Below the pieces are notes generated by a model. It did not search any database and was not told the origin of the DNA. It saw nothing but the letters and a program-made list of their open reading frames with translations. From NCBI GenBank assembly GCA_964398055.1, contig CAYNLK010000010.1, positions 108,816 to 172,815 on the forward strand: DNA of 64,000 bases. The letters run 5' to 3'. A program made the position numbers and the translations under genes. Below, piece by piece: positions 24,544-34,563 of the stretch (position 1 is the stretch's first letter; every line of letters starts with the position of its first letter). This DNA is from CAYNLK01 sp964398055. Lineage in GTDB: Bacteria; Chloroflexota; Anaerolineae; 4572-78; J111.

Positions 24544-26046
24544 TTGGCCCGAAACCACGCCGCTCCTCTCTTAAAATCGCCCCAAGCGACCCGCCGGCCC
24601 CTACTTATGATGCTGACCTGGGTCGCTTTTTTATTGCGCACGGCCACGCTGGCCAGCCAAAGCCTGTGGCGCGACGAAGTCGATGCCATCCGTTTCTCCG
24701 ATTGGCCCCTCCCGCAATTGGTGACCGGTTTATTTCAGACCGGCCACAACGGCCCGCTGTTCTTTTTGTTGCTCCGTCCCTGGCGATTTTTAACCGGCGA
24801 CTCGGAGTTTGCCCTGCGTTACCCCGCTGCGCTGTGCGGCACGCTGGCCGCGCCGCTGGGGTATATCCTGGCCCGCCAAATGGGCTTGAACCGCCGGGTC
24901 GGCCTTGTGGCCGGTCTATTGCTGGCAACCTCGCCCTACCTGATTTGGTACGGCCAGGAAGCCAAAATGTATACCCTTTTGCTGCTGTTGGTAACGCTGG
25001 CTTTTATCGCCTACCTCAAAGCCTTGAGCGGAGCCGGGGCCAGGTGGTGGCTGATTTTTACCGTGGCCACCACCCTCTCATTTTACATCCACATTTTATC
25101 ACCCCTGATGCTGCTGGTGTATGTGGCGGCGGTCTGGCTATACCGTGACCAGCTACGCCAACAATGGCGCGGCTGGTTGGTTAGCCTGGCCTGCCTGACC
25201 CTGCCGTATCTGCCCCTGGCCCTGTGGCAAATTCCCCTACTGCTGGCCGACTTTCACAGCGGTCATCCCTTTTACCCCTTACCGGAGCAGTTGCACCTAC
25301 TGCTGCAGCTCTACAGCCGCGGCCTGATCCGGTTTGGCCGTTTGACCCCCCTGGTCTTATATATCTTCTTGTTCTTAGCCGGTCTATTTTTGACCCTGCC
25401 TACGACCGGATCAAGGTCAACTTCCCGCCGCAGCCGGTATCTGCTGGCGCTGTGGGTGCTGCTGCCGGCTCTCACTGTTTATCTCATTTCCCTGCGGGTG
25501 GCAGTATTTGAGGATCGCTATCTCATTTACATTGCCCCGGCCTTCTACCTGCTCATCGTTGTCGGGCTTAACTCTATTCGGCCACACTGGCGCGGGCTGG
25601 CGGCGCTGGGGCTGGGCCTGATCTTGATGTTCAACCTGTTGGGCATCTGGCAGCAGCAGCGCCAACCGATCAAAGCCGACTTTCGGGCGGCCGCTCACTA
25701 TTTGCTCAGCCAGCCGCAGCCGCCGGCCACGATTATGGTCCAAATTCCCTACTTGCAATATACCCTGAACTATTATTACCCGGCTGATTACACCCTGCTG
25801 GAAGGGCTTTGGACCAACGACGGCAAAAGCGAGGCGGCCGTTCATACCGAAATGACGGCTTTAACCGCCGGTCTAACCGATCTATGGCTGGTGGTCTCGG
25901 AAGAGGCAATGTGGGACAGCCGCGGCTTAACACGGGCCTGGCTCAACCAACACGCCGACCTGATCGAGCAAGCTCACTTCATGCGGGTGGACCTCTATCA
26001 CTACCGGTTCAAACCTAACCTGGCCAAGCCATCTTCGACCAAATAG
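24544..26046 (+). CDS. GT39-like integral membrane glycosyltransferase
   Basis: A 500-residue polytopic protein with about ten to eleven hydrophobic segments. The first loop after TM1 carries SLWRDEVDAI, the Asp-Glu motif of the ArnT/PMT (GT39/GT83) fold that uses polyprenyl-phosphate sugars. WYGQEAKMY near residue 137 is another family signature. It probably transfers a sugar to an extracytoplasmic acceptor. It begins with TTG and has no clear ribosome site. Confidence 0.82.
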   Translation: MARNHAAPLLKSPQATRRPLLMMLTWVAFLLRTATLASQSLWRDEVDAIRFSDWPLPQLVTGLFQTGHNGPLFFLLLRPWRFLTGDSEFALRYPAALCGTLAAPLGYILARQMGLNRRVGLVAGLLLATSPYLIWYGQEAKMYTLLLLLVTLAFIAYLKALSGAGARWWLIFTVATTLSFYIHILSPLMLLVYVAAVWLYRDQLRQQWRGWLVSLACLTLPYLPLALWQIPLLLADFHSGHPFYPLPEQLHLLLQLYSRGLIRFGRLTPLVLYIFLFLAGLFLTLPTTGSRSTSRRSRYLLALWVLLPALTVYLISLRVAVFEDRYLIYIAPAFYLLIVVGLNSIRPHWRGLAALGLGLILMFNLLGIWQQQRQPIKADFRAAAHYLLSQPQPPATIMVQIPYLQYTLNYYYPADYTLLEGLWTNDGKSEAAVHTEMTALTAGLTDLWLVVSEEAMWDSRGLTRAWLNQHADLIEQAHFMRVDLYHYRFKPNLAKPSSTK

Positions 26047-26133
26047 GGATTGAACCACAAAGGACACGAAGGGTCCAAAGAATCGATAAAAACCTTATTG
26101 TGGAATAGTTTAAGGGGTCAGGTGGGGTGCAGT

Positions 26134-26790
26134 TCAAAGCTGGGGACCGGTTAAACCTTCCCGGATGGCATAGAGGGCGGCCTGGGTTCGATTGGCCAGG
26201 TGCAGTTTACTCAAGATATTGCTGACGTGCGTCCGCACAGTCCGCTCGCTTATGGCCAGGGTTCTGGCTATCTCATTGTTGGCCAAACCCTGGGCCACCA
26301 GTTTCAACACCTCGACCTCCCGCTCGGTCAGCGGCTCGTCGGTGGGGGGCAAGTCGGTGGGCCGGTTGAGTTCATGGATCAACTTGCGGGCAATGATGGG
26401 GTGAAGCGACGACTCGCCCTGATAGGTATCGCGGATAGCTTGCAGCAGCTCCTGCGGGGAGGAGTCTTTGAGCAGATATCCCAACGCGCCGGCTTTGATG
26501 GCCGGAAATACTTTGTCGTCGTCGGCGTAGCTGGTCAGCACCAGGATGCGGGCCTCGGGATTGTTGGCCTTGATTTCGCCAATCGCCTCGATGCCGCTCT
26601 TGCGGGGCATCAGCAAGTCAAGCAGGATTACATCCGGGGAGAGGGCCTGGGCTTTGCGGACCGCTTCAACGCCGTCGGCGGCCTCACCAACCACTTCCAT
26701 ACCGGGTTCACTGTTAATGAACGCCCGCAGACCTTCCCGCACCACGGCATGATCGTCAACAATTAGCACCCGCAAATTTTCAGCCATCAC
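26134..26790 (-). CDS. NarL/LuxR-family response regulator
   Basis: A 218-residue regulator. The receiver domain (1-125) has the acidic pair near DDH at 11-13, phospho-acceptor Asp in VILLDLLMP at about 56 and Lys in LLKDSSP at about 106. The C-terminal LuxR helix-turn-helix spans about 150-210 (LTEREVEVLKLVAQGLANNEIARTL in pieces). Its start overlaps the end of the HisKA_3 kinase gene by 4 bp, so the two form a cognate pair. Confidence 0.95.
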   Translation of the reverse strand: MMAENLRVLIVDDHAVVREGLRAFINSEPGMEVVGEAADGVEAVRKAQALSPDVILLDLLMPRKSGIEAIGEIKANNPEARILVLTSYADDDKVFPAIKAGALGYLLKDSSPQELLQAIRDTYQGESSLHPIIARKLIHELNRPTDLPPTDEPLTEREVEVLKLVAQGLANNEIARTLAISERTVRTHVSNILSKLHLANRTQAALYAIREGLTGPQL

Positions 26791-28901
26791 GACACCTCAG
26801 AGAATCGATCAATGGGTAACAACGGCCGGGACCAACTGCGGCGGGTGGGGACAGAAACCTTAACGGTGACGCCCTGGCCCGGGATCGCCACAATGGCAAA
26901 GGAGCCAGCCAGCCGCTCGGCCCGCTCACGCATATTGTGCAGTCCCATGCCGCCGGTCTGCAGATCTTCAGGCGCAAAAGCCTGGCCGTTATCGGACACT
27001 TCCAATTCAATCAGCTCATCGCTGGCGTTGAGGCGAACCGTTACCAGCGAAGCCGCGGCATGTTTGAGAGAATTGTTGAGCGCCTCCTGAGCAATGCGGT
27101 AAAGGCCCTCTTCAACCGAAGGCGGCAGTTCAACCTTGCCGGTTACCAGCAGCCGGGCTTCGATGCCGGCTCGCCGCTCCACCGCGTCCAGGCGCTGCTC
27201 CAAAGCCCGCACCAGCCCCTCAGTTTCCAACGCCGGCAGCCGCAGCTCGTAGACCAGCAGCCGCATCTCTCTTAAGGCCTGCTGGGCCACCTGACCCAAC
27301 CGGCTGAGGTAGTCAACTGCCTCATCGACATTGCCAGCCTCAACCGAGCGCCGGCCCACTTCAGCAAACAGGGTCAAACTGTACAAAGATTGGGTCACGG
27401 AATCGTGCAGCTCACGGCCCAGGCGGCTGCGTTCTTCCATCACAGCCAACTGCTCGGCCTGTTGGTAAAGCCGGGCATTTTCCAGGGCCAGGGCGGCCTG
27501 GTCGGCAAAGGCGGTGGTCAAACGGACCTCCTCCTCGTCGTAGCCGCCCGGCTGCTGCCGGTCAATGGCGATAATGCCGATAATCCGCTCCTGCACCCGC
27601 AGCGGCGCGCCCAACCAACTGCGGATGTGGCTAAAGGGCGGCCGGCGAAACCGGGGATATAAGGCCGGCGCATCAGGCAGGTTCAAGGCTTTACCGGCAG
27701 CAACCACCTGACTTTGGGGCGGTTCGGTGAGGGCAAAAGTGGCGCCCAACACTTCAGCCGGGTCGGCAAAGCCGCGGGCCGCAATGATCTGTAATTTATC
27801 GTGCTCCAACAATTGCACCGAGGCGCTATCATACGAGACTACCCGGCCCAGTTGGCCCAGAATACGGGCCAGCACCTCTTCCAGATCCAGGGTGGAACCC
27901 ACCACCGAGGTAACTTGCAAGAGAGTGTCGGCCTGGCGACGCTGCCGCCGTTCAGCCTCAAACAATTGGGCATTCTCCACCGCAGCCCCCACCTGGTCGG
28001 CAATGGAGGCTAACAGCGTCACCGCCTCGCCGTCAAAATGATGGCCGGCCGGTCCAATCAAAGAGAGTACGCCCAGCACGTGGCCTCTGGCGCGCATCGG
28101 TACGCTAACCCAGGGAGCGCCGCTAATCTCCGTCGCCGGCCGGTCCGCTTGAGCCTTGTCTGGGGTAGGCGTAACCAGGGGCTGCTTGTGCTCAAACACC
28201 CATTCAACCAGGCTAGCCGGCAACCAATCATCGCCGGGGAGCAGACCGCGTTGAGCCGCCAGGCGCAGCTCTTTTTTGACCTCATCGAACAAATGGATCA
28301 GCCCGACCTCAACATTCATCGCCGCCAGAACCTGCGCCAGCGACCGCTCCAGAATTGTCTCCAGGTTCAACGACTCGCTGGCAACGGCGGTAACCTGGTA
28401 GAGTGTGGCCAGCTCGCGGGTGCGGTCGGCCACCCGCTGTTCCAGAGATTGGTAGGCGGCAATCCGCTCGGTAGCGTCGGTAATGAAGCCGGCCAGGGCC
28501 AGCAGTTCACCACCGGCTGAAAATACGCCCCGCCCCTGCTCCCATACCCATTTTTCTGCGCCTGAACGGGTCACCAGGCGATAAGTCAGTTGGAAGGAGC
28601 GGCGCTCCGGCGCGGCAATCTCAATTTCCTGCCAAACCCTCTCACGGTCGGCCGGATGAATAAGCTGCTCGTAAGCAAGTTGCACTGCGCCGGTAATTTC
28701 GGCCGGCGCATAGCCGGTCAGATCCAGGCAACCGTCGCTCACAAACTCCATGGGTCTGCGCCGGTCAAAACGGCAACGGTAGGCCATGCCGGGCAAGTGA
28801 CTCAATAATGTCGCCAGAACCTGCTGCGTCTCCGGCAGCGAGTCCTCAGCCTGGTCTCGCTTATTTATCTTCTGCAGCGCTCCCGGTATAAACCTAAGCA
28901 C
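26787..28901 (-). CDS. PAS-GAF-GAF-HisKA_3 sensor histidine kinase
   Basis: A 704-residue soluble kinase. In order: a PAS/PAC domain (about 25-150), a short coiled coil, GAF 1 (about 170-310), GAF 2 (about 335-475), a HisKA_3 helix with the phosphorylated His in RELHDSVTQSL at about 500, and an HATPase domain with DNGQAF and GGMGLHNMRERA near 640-670. No transmembrane segment, so the signal is cytoplasmic. It is the NarX/DegS type that pairs with the overlapping LuxR-type regulator. Confidence 0.93.
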   Translation of the reverse strand: MLRFIPGALQKINKRDQAEDSLPETQQVLATLLSHLPGMAYRCRFDRRRPMEFVSDGCLDLTGYAPAEITGAVQLAYEQLIHPADRERVWQEIEIAAPERRSFQLTYRLVTRSGAEKWVWEQGRGVFSAGGELLALAGFITDATERIAAYQSLEQRVADRTRELATLYQVTAVASESLNLETILERSLAQVLAAMNVEVGLIHLFDEVKKELRLAAQRGLLPGDDWLPASLVEWVFEHKQPLVTPTPDKAQADRPATEISGAPWVSVPMRARGHVLGVLSLIGPAGHHFDGEAVTLLASIADQVGAAVENAQLFEAERRQRRQADTLLQVTSVVGSTLDLEEVLARILGQLGRVVSYDSASVQLLEHDKLQIIAARGFADPAEVLGATFALTEPPQSQVVAAGKALNLPDAPALYPRFRRPPFSHIRSWLGAPLRVQERIIGIIAIDRQQPGGYDEEEVRLTTAFADQAALALENARLYQQAEQLAVMEERSRLGRELHDSVTQSLYSLTLFAEVGRRSVEAGNVDEAVDYLSRLGQVAQQALREMRLLVYELRLPALETEGLVRALEQRLDAVERRAGIEARLLVTGKVELPPSVEEGLYRIAQEALNNSLKHAAASLVTVRLNASDELIELEVSDNGQAFAPEDLQTGGMGLHNMRERAERLAGSFAIVAIPGQGVTVKVSVPTRRSWSRPLLPIDRFSEVS

Positions 28902-29316
28902 CGATCATCTCCGCCTCAACCCATTCAAAATACAACTGCTTGACTTGCTGGAGCACCAACCCGATGCTGCCCATCAGAATAGCATACCGGCCCTGACCGG
29001 GCAAACCCAACTGCCACCGGTCATCACCCACCCGTTGCAGGATGGGCACAAACGTTTGTGGTCCCTGACCATTAGCCAGCTCGGCCGGGCATAAACTGAC
29101 CGGCGCGCCCAGGGCTACGGCTCTAAAAAGGTGTCTATCTTCCGGCCTGTTGGAAACCCTGCCCAGCAGCACCTGGAACAGATAACGCTGATAGCGATGG
29201 AGCCTCATCCTTTCAGGCCGGATATCAGCTTGACCCGGCCGCCGCTTGTCATCGTCGCCGGTCGAGATTATCCAGTCCGGCACAATCTCACTGTAAACGC
29301 CTCGTTGAAAATCCAT
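28894..29316 (-). CDS. Hypothetical protein, first gene of a two-component operon
   Basis: A 140-residue soluble protein of unrecognised family, overlapping the kinase start by 8 bp and preceded by a very strong AGGAGGAGG. It mixes basic segments (RPERMRLHRYQRYLF) with a C-terminal amphipathic helix (VLQQVKQLYFEWVEAEM). Coupled translation suggests a role in the kinase pathway, for example as a sensor accessory, but nothing in the sequence proves it. Confidence 0.7.
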   Translation of the reverse strand: MDFQRGVYSEIVPDWIISTGDDDKRRPGQADIRPERMRLHRYQRYLFQVLLGRVSNRPEDRHLFRAVALGAPVSLCPAELANGQGPQTFVPILQRVGDDRWQLGLPGQGRYAILMGSIGLVLQQVKQLYFEWVEAEMIGA

Positions 29317-29398
29317 TGGACCTCCTCCTCCAACTGAGAGTTCTTGGCAAGTAGGCCAGAGGGTTCAACTTGGATTACATTAGCAAATAACCCAAGTA

Positions 29399-30643
29399 TC
29401 ATGGCAACATTGAATTTTTATTTAACCAACAATAGATGGCCTCTGCTGCAACGCGATTTCCCGCTACGTTCCAATGCTTGTCATAAGGAAAGTAAAGCGA
29501 CTCTGCCAACGCTTCAGTTCGTTCAATGAAGAAAGGTTGCAGGTTCAAGACCTTGATATTTTGATCTGACAGTTCTGCTACAAATCTGCGCTCCGGCGCA
29601 TCGAACTGGGCTTCGCCCAGAAATGGAATTACTTGACGGCGCAGTTGTTGCTCATCGGCAGACAGAACGGCTGCGCCGATGGTATCCGCCGGGTCAACGA
29701 GGACAACGGCTAACTGGGCGCCATCGGCCTGCACCTCCCGGCCCAATTGTTTAATAATTCCAAATGTTACCTGCCAGCCATAATTAAGAACTTCATTTTC
29801 CTCAGGAAACAATTCGTCGAACTGTTGGTTATCAATAGGTATGTAAAGGTGCGGCCAGGGTAAGGCTCTACGAAAATTACTGCTTTGTTGCAGGCTAAAA
29901 AATGATCCCAGCTGGGTGTACAAGCGGGAAATTTGATAGAGCCTGCTCATCCTGTTGGTCAGCAATTTATATGGGGACGGACATTCGTTCCTGACCGGCG
30001 CCAGTCCCGGCGCATAGTACCAGGGATCAGGGTCTAATTGGCCGTTACAAATGGGAAAATAGGGCGCATAAGAAGTGATACCGTCAATCGTTTGTCGATG
30101 AACGGGCAAATTGTCGGTCACGTCATTACCCAGGTAAAACATCAACAAAACCAAATCTGGCTGGTAAAGTCGCCCCTCGGTGCGATAATAAACAAGCTGT
30201 TGGCCGGTTCCCCAACCGCCCACCGCGCCACTGATTACTTCAAACTGTTTGGCTGATTGACTCTGATTCAATAAATCTTCCAACACATAACGCGCTGTTT
30301 CGCTGCTGTTAACCTGTTGCGCCTCTGCAAAAGAGTCCCCCAACATCATAATTCGAAAAGCGCCGGAAGATTTAGCCTGGGTGCGTTCAATATCGTGCAT
30401 ACCCCGGCTATTTCGTTTGATCGTGTGTCTATAATTATCGGTCCGAAAAGCCCTCTCTTCGTCAGGCTTGCCATGCCAGCCCGTAGCGGTCGAATATCTT
30501 GAACCTTCAGGAAAAGGCGTCACAATTCTAACAGCTATTTCTAGCAAAACCAGCGTTACAAGCATACTGGTAAGGCTAATGATAAAATTGGTCAAAACTG
30601 GAATTAGCTTAATCAACTTGTTTTTAGTGGGCCGGGCCATCAT
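29399..30643 (-). CDS. SGNH/GDSL-like hydrolase with N-terminal membrane anchor
   Basis: A 414-residue protein with one transmembrane helix at about 13-40, then an SGNH-hydrolase-like fold: MMLGDSFAEAQQV (nucleophile Ser block), GGWGT (Gly oxyanion block), YLGNDVTDN (Asn block) and DKHWNVAGNRVAA near the C-terminus (Asp-His pair). Such proteins often remove or add acetyl groups on cell-surface glycans. The start is uncertain: the frame is open to 30700 and no strong ribosome site precedes ATG 30643. Confidence 0.8.
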   Translation of the reverse strand: MMARPTKNKLIKLIPVLTNFIISLTSMLVTLVLLEIAVRIVTPFPEGSRYSTATGWHGKPDEERAFRTDNYRHTIKRNSRGMHDIERTQAKSSGAFRIMMLGDSFAEAQQVNSSETARYVLEDLLNQSQSAKQFEVISGAVGGWGTGQQLVYYRTEGRLYQPDLVLLMFYLGNDVTDNLPVHRQTIDGITSYAPYFPICNGQLDPDPWYYAPGLAPVRNECPSPYKLLTNRMSRLYQISRLYTQLGSFFSLQQSSNFRRALPWPHLYIPIDNQQFDELFPEENEVLNYGWQVTFGIIKQLGREVQADGAQLAVVLVDPADTIGAAVLSADEQQLRRQVIPFLGEAQFDAPERRFVAELSDQNIKVLNLQPFFIERTEALAESLYFPYDKHWNVAGNRVAAEAIYCWLNKNSMLP

Positions 30644-30782
30644 CAAATTATACTCAGTAGACCCGGATTTACCATAGGCGGCATCCCCATGCCCACCCAC
30701 AGAGGGGGGATGTCCCTGCTATCCAGAAATCGGATCTACTGATACTGAATGAATAATCGCCGTTTCAAGCGACCGTGGGCGG

Positions 30783-31991
30783 TTATGAGGTACCCCGCAG
30801 CCGTTTCAGCAGCCACTCCAAACGGCCAACCAGAACCAGGCCGGCCAGGCCAACGGTCAGGCTCAGCACCAGCAGTTGGATGCCGGTTGGATTGGTTAGC
30901 CGTTGCAGCGGCGGCGCAGCTTTGGCTTCACCATCGCTATAGCGTTTGAGGCCGGCCGCGGTAGCGGCGTGGGTGATACGCTGGTCGAGGGTCAATTCAT
31001 TGACCAGACTGTCTAGCTCGGTGACTTTGCGCCAGTTATTGCCGCCATCGTAACTTTCATACAGGCTGCCGGGGGCCAGTTGGCTGCCCAGGCCGTAGGC
31101 TGTGGCCGCCAGCAGATGCTGGTCGTTCTCTTTGTCAACGGCCAGGGCGGTAACCCGCAGAGCGGCGCCCGGCGTCAGGCCCAGGCCGGCGCTAATCGAC
31201 TCCCAGCTTTGGCCGCCATCTTGCGAGCGATAGGCTCCCATGGACGGTCCGCCGGCATACAGTGTTTGCGGATTGCCCGGCGCCACGGCCAGGCTGACCG
31301 GCGTCTCCGGGATTGTTTCAAGCCGGCGCCAGCTATCGCCGCGGCTCACGTACAGCCCGCCATTGGTCAGGGCATAAAGCTGGCCGTCGCTGCTAACCGC
31401 CAACTCTTTAACGTGGGCCGTAGCCAGGGTGAGGCCGCCTACCAATTCGTAACCAACCTGACCCACCTCAAAGCGATAGACCCCCTGGCCGGCGGTGCCC
31501 ACGTAAAGCCGCTCCGGTCGAGTGGGATCGACGGCCACAGCCGTGACCGCCGGCACAAGCCGGGCCGGGCTGGCCGGCAGCGGCAAGCTGAAGTTGCGCC
31601 AGCTTTGCCCGCCGTCCTCACTGCGCCAGACATTGTTCGTAATCCCCACCGGACCGCCGGTAGTTCCGGCATAGAGGGTTTGGCTATCATCGGGAGCAAG
31701 GGTTAAGCTGGCAATCGCCGCTCCCGGCCCGGAACTCACCACCTGCCAGGTCTGCCCGCCATCTTCACTGCGATAGATGCCGGCCGGCTGGATACCGCCG
31801 GCGAGGGCGGTGTACAACACCTCGCTTCCAGCCGACGTAACCAGCGCCTGCACCGCCGCGTCCGACAGGTCGGCCAGGGCCAGACCGTGCGTTTCCCCCA
31901 TGGTCAGGGCGGTCATGGTGCCAAGCGTCAGAATTACGGCAAACAGACCAACTCTGATAGTTAGATTCAAAACTTTACGGGTCATTGTCAT
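30783..31991 (-). CDS. BNR/sortilin-like repeat beta-propeller protein
   Basis: A 402-residue protein with a signal peptide or anchor (about 8-30), at least four Asp-box/BNR repeats (YRSEDGGQTWQ, WRSEDGGQSWR, YRSQDGGQSWE, YESYDGGNNWR) and a C-terminal transmembrane helix (about 370-390) followed by Arg/Lys. This topology suggests a propeller outside the membrane tethered at its C-terminus. BNR repeats also occur in sialidases and in Ycf48, but catalytic residues of sialidases are absent. GGAGAAGG lies 4 bp before ATG 31991. Confidence 0.82.
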   Translation of the reverse strand: MTMTRKVLNLTIRVGLFAVILTLGTMTALTMGETHGLALADLSDAAVQALVTSAGSEVLYTALAGGIQPAGIYRSEDGGQTWQVVSSGPGAAIASLTLAPDDSQTLYAGTTGGPVGITNNVWRSEDGGQSWRNFSLPLPASPARLVPAVTAVAVDPTRPERLYVGTAGQGVYRFEVGQVGYELVGGLTLATAHVKELAVSSDGQLYALTNGGLYVSRGDSWRRLETIPETPVSLAVAPGNPQTLYAGGPSMGAYRSQDGGQSWESISAGLGLTPGAALRVTALAVDKENDQHLLAATAYGLGSQLAPGSLYESYDGGNNWRKVTELDSLVNELTLDQRITHAATAAGLKRYSDGEAKAAPPLQRLTNPTGIQLLVLSLTVGLAGLVLVGRLEWLLKRLRGTS

Positions 31992-32163
31992 TGCGCCTTC
32001 TCCTTTGTCCACAGACTCAAGGCGACCGGCACTTCCGGATCATTATCCTCAGCCTCAGGATAACACATCCCGGCGCTGAACACATCGGCGGCCAGACAGA
32101 TTGCGGCTGAGACAAAAGATGGTTTTCCCGGTCGCCGGCAGCGAGACAAATGACTGAGCGGCG

Positions 32164-33981
32164 CTACGACAAATGACGTATGAAATAGGCTTCCAGTTCC
32201 GGCAAATTGACTTCTTGCAAGGTGAGGCCGACCTCGCTATTCAATGGCAAATCCTGGCTCAAGTGGAGGTACGTAACCAGGTCCAACTCAGGGATCAGCA
32301 CGGTCGCCCGCGACCGCTGCTTTTCCACGACCACCCCCCGCCCCTGCCAGCCGGGCTGCCGGCGCAGGTAGACCAGGGTCCAATGTTTGTTGGCCAGGCG
32401 CTCGGCCTGGCGCACGCTGCCGGTCACCGCCTCGGCCGCGCCGACTCGTTCTAACATCGCCCCGCTATCAAGCAACGGACGACCTTGCAGGTAAGCCCGC
32501 AACTGCTGGTGCATCACCAAATCCAGGTAACGGCGCAGAGGGCTGGTCAACTGGGCGTAGATGTCTAAACCCAGGCCGGCGTGAGGCGCCGGCGCGGTGG
32601 TCAACTGGCTGCGGGTCATCAGCCGCCGGCGAGCGTACATCCCGGCCAATCCCTCCGACAACTCGTCAACCGGCTCGGGCGCGTCTTGCGAGGTGAACGG
32701 CAGCGGGATATGCTCGCGCACGGCCAGGCGGGCCACCGCCTCACCGGCCATCAGCATCGCTTCCCGCACCAGGGTCCGGCTTTTGAGCGGCAGCAGCGGC
32801 CGGATCAGGACCTCGCCATTGGCTACGCGAATTTTGACCTCGGGTAGATCAATCGAGATGGCCCCATTGGCCTGCCGCCGGGCCTGATAGTCCGCCGCCA
32901 GCCGGTAGAGGCTGCGCAGCGGGGCCTGATCCAACCGGGCTTCGGCCTCTTCATAGGTCAGGCGGGTCACTTTGACCCAACTGGGCGCAATCTGGACCCC
33001 GCGAATTTCGCCGGCAGGCCCCAGATCGAGGCCAAAGGAGAGGGCCGGCGAGATGTCGGCCAGGCCCAGAGCCAGCAAATCGGTTGCTTGCGACGGCAGC
33101 ATCGGGACGCTCATTTCCGGCAAATAGAGCTTGGCCGCCCTGGCCCGGGCTTCCAGATCGGCCGGGCTAGCGGGGGTGACCAATGCCGCCGGGTCGGCCA
33201 CGTGCACCCACAAACGCTGACCATCCAAACTAAGCGCATCGTCGGGGTCCTGGCTGCCCTCGTCGTCGATGGCAAAGGCGGGCAGATGGGTCAGGTCGAG
33301 CCGGGCTTCATCGGGCAGCGGCGGCAACTCGATAGCCGGCGGCTCGGTGGGCAGGTTCAGCCGAATTGGGTAAGGATTGACGGTTTCAGCCCAATAGCCC
33401 AGCTCCAGCAGCAAGGCGTGGGCGTTCTCCGGGGTTTGGGTCCGGCCCAACTCCCGCAGTAGCCGGCTTTTGGACTGCCGGCCCAGGGCCAGCTCTTCGA
33501 CTTCGCGCAAAAAGCGAGCATCATCCGGCTCAAACCGCCCGGTTGTAACCCGTTCCAGAAAGCCGGTCCATGCCTGGGCCTCGGCCGCTTTGGCCTGGCG
33601 AGCCGCCTGCGCTGCGGCGACCTCGGCGGCTGAGGCGGTCACCACCTCTTGGGGCGTCCCCCGAAAATAGAGGCCGTCATCGATCAACTGCCAGGTCGCC
33701 CAGGCCGTGGCCGGGGTGTATTCTTCGTAGATCAACTCAGCCAGTTCGGCCAGGGTAGTGGTCGACCCGGCCAGCAGTTCCCAGGCCGTTTTGACCTCAC
33801 CCGACAACGGTTGGAGATCGCTCAGGCTATGGAGCGGCCCGGGATGAAGCAGAGTGACATCTTTGGGCCGCACTTTCAGGGATTTGCCATCCTCCAGACG
33901 GAGTTCCAGCTTGTCGCCGGTTTGTTCCACCAGCGCCGGGCGGTTTTTATAGAGCACCAGGCTGTCTTTGGGCAGAGTCAT
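32164..33981 (-). CDS. RNB-domain ribonuclease (RNase II/R family)
   Basis: A 605-residue exoribonuclease. The catalytic RNB domain starts near 230 with AIDDEGSQDPDDALS, whose Asp residues bind magnesium, and continues through ARAAKLYLPE, SFGLDL, and QLTSPLRRYLDLVMHQQL near 495. The N-terminal 200 residues hold a small OB-like portion and a helical region; the C-terminal S1 domain is short. It would degrade RNA 3' to 5'. Compared with E. coli RNase R (about 810) it is short and closer to the cyanobacterial/plastid RNase II type. Confidence 0.9.
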   Translation of the reverse strand: MTLPKDSLVLYKNRPALVEQTGDKLELRLEDGKSLKVRPKDVTLLHPGPLHSLSDLQPLSGEVKTAWELLAGSTTTLAELAELIYEEYTPATAWATWQLIDDGLYFRGTPQEVVTASAAEVAAAQAARQAKAAEAQAWTGFLERVTTGRFEPDDARFLREVEELALGRQSKSRLLRELGRTQTPENAHALLLELGYWAETVNPYPIRLNLPTEPPAIELPPLPDEARLDLTHLPAFAIDDEGSQDPDDALSLDGQRLWVHVADPAALVTPASPADLEARARAAKLYLPEMSVPMLPSQATDLLALGLADISPALSFGLDLGPAGEIRGVQIAPSWVKVTRLTYEEAEARLDQAPLRSLYRLAADYQARRQANGAISIDLPEVKIRVANGEVLIRPLLPLKSRTLVREAMLMAGEAVARLAVREHIPLPFTSQDAPEPVDELSEGLAGMYARRRLMTRSQLTTAPAPHAGLGLDIYAQLTSPLRRYLDLVMHQQLRAYLQGRPLLDSGAMLERVGAAEAVTGSVRQAERLANKHWTLVYLRRQPGWQGRGVVVEKQRSRATVLIPELDLVTYLHLSQDLPLNSEVGLTLQEVNLPELEAYFIRHLS

Positions 33982-34004
33982 AGGGCTACATCCTCGGAAA
34001 ATAA

Positions 34005-34068
34005 GTCAGTCATCAGTCATCAGTTATCAGTAGTCAGTGGTCAGTTGGCGGTTGTGGTCAGTGGTCGG
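34005..34068. repeat. CAGTNNT heptamer array
   Basis: From 34007, seven heptamers follow in phase (CAGTCAT twice, CAGTTAT, CAGTAGT, CAGTGGT, CAGTTGG, CGGTTGT), then after a 3-nt slip another CAGTGGT. There is no reverse-complement arm. The unit is the same as in the glycine riboswitch insert at 62538. It starts 23 bp upstream of the RNase start codon. Confidence 0.8.
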
Positions 34069-34073
34069 GATTG

Positions 34074-34373
34074 TCAAGCCGGATCGGCAAACAGGCGGGC
34101 GAAGCCAGGGTAAGGGATGAGCGGGATGAGGTCAAAGGTGATCAGCCCGGCCTCGACGAGAGGAAGGAGGTTGAGTATCCGCTGGGCCTCGGCCACATCG
34201 ACGCACTCCAATATCAAGATTGCGGCTGGGTAATCCTGGCGGAAGTATAGCTCGCGGATGAAACCGGCTTGATAGAGTTCCCAGGCTTTGGCCGCCTCGG
34301 CCTTTTTCAGGTCAGCCGTGAAGTCGGTGGCGGTAACACCGGGGAGTTCGTGTTCGATGGCCAAGAATTTCAT
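34074..34373 (-). CDS. Small ferredoxin-like-fold protein (YCII/muconolactone-isomerase-like)
   Basis: A 99-residue protein starting MKFLAIEHE with alternating strands and helices (YQAGFIRELYFR, AAILILECVDVAEAQRILNLLPL, LIPLIPYPGF). This pattern resembles the dimeric alpha+beta barrel family (YCII, muconolactone isomerase). No catalytic motif can be assigned. The heptamer array lies immediately downstream. Confidence 0.6.
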   Translation of the reverse strand: MKFLAIEHELPGVTATDFTADLKKAEAAKAWELYQAGFIRELYFRQDYPAAILILECVDVAEAQRILNLLPLVEAGLITFDLIPLIPYPGFARLFADPA

Positions 34374-34563
34374 TTGTTTACCTGCGCTTTGGTTTGTGAC
34401 CAGTATAAGGTCTGGTCCACAGAACCGCAAGATTGGTCAAGTCGGCTGCAAAAAACGGCCCTGCGCCGGGCAAATCGAGCAAGCAACATCAAGCAAAATC
34501 TGGCCGGTTGTAATATGCTGTGCTCAACTCAGTTCTACCAACTATATGAAATCGGAGGAAAAA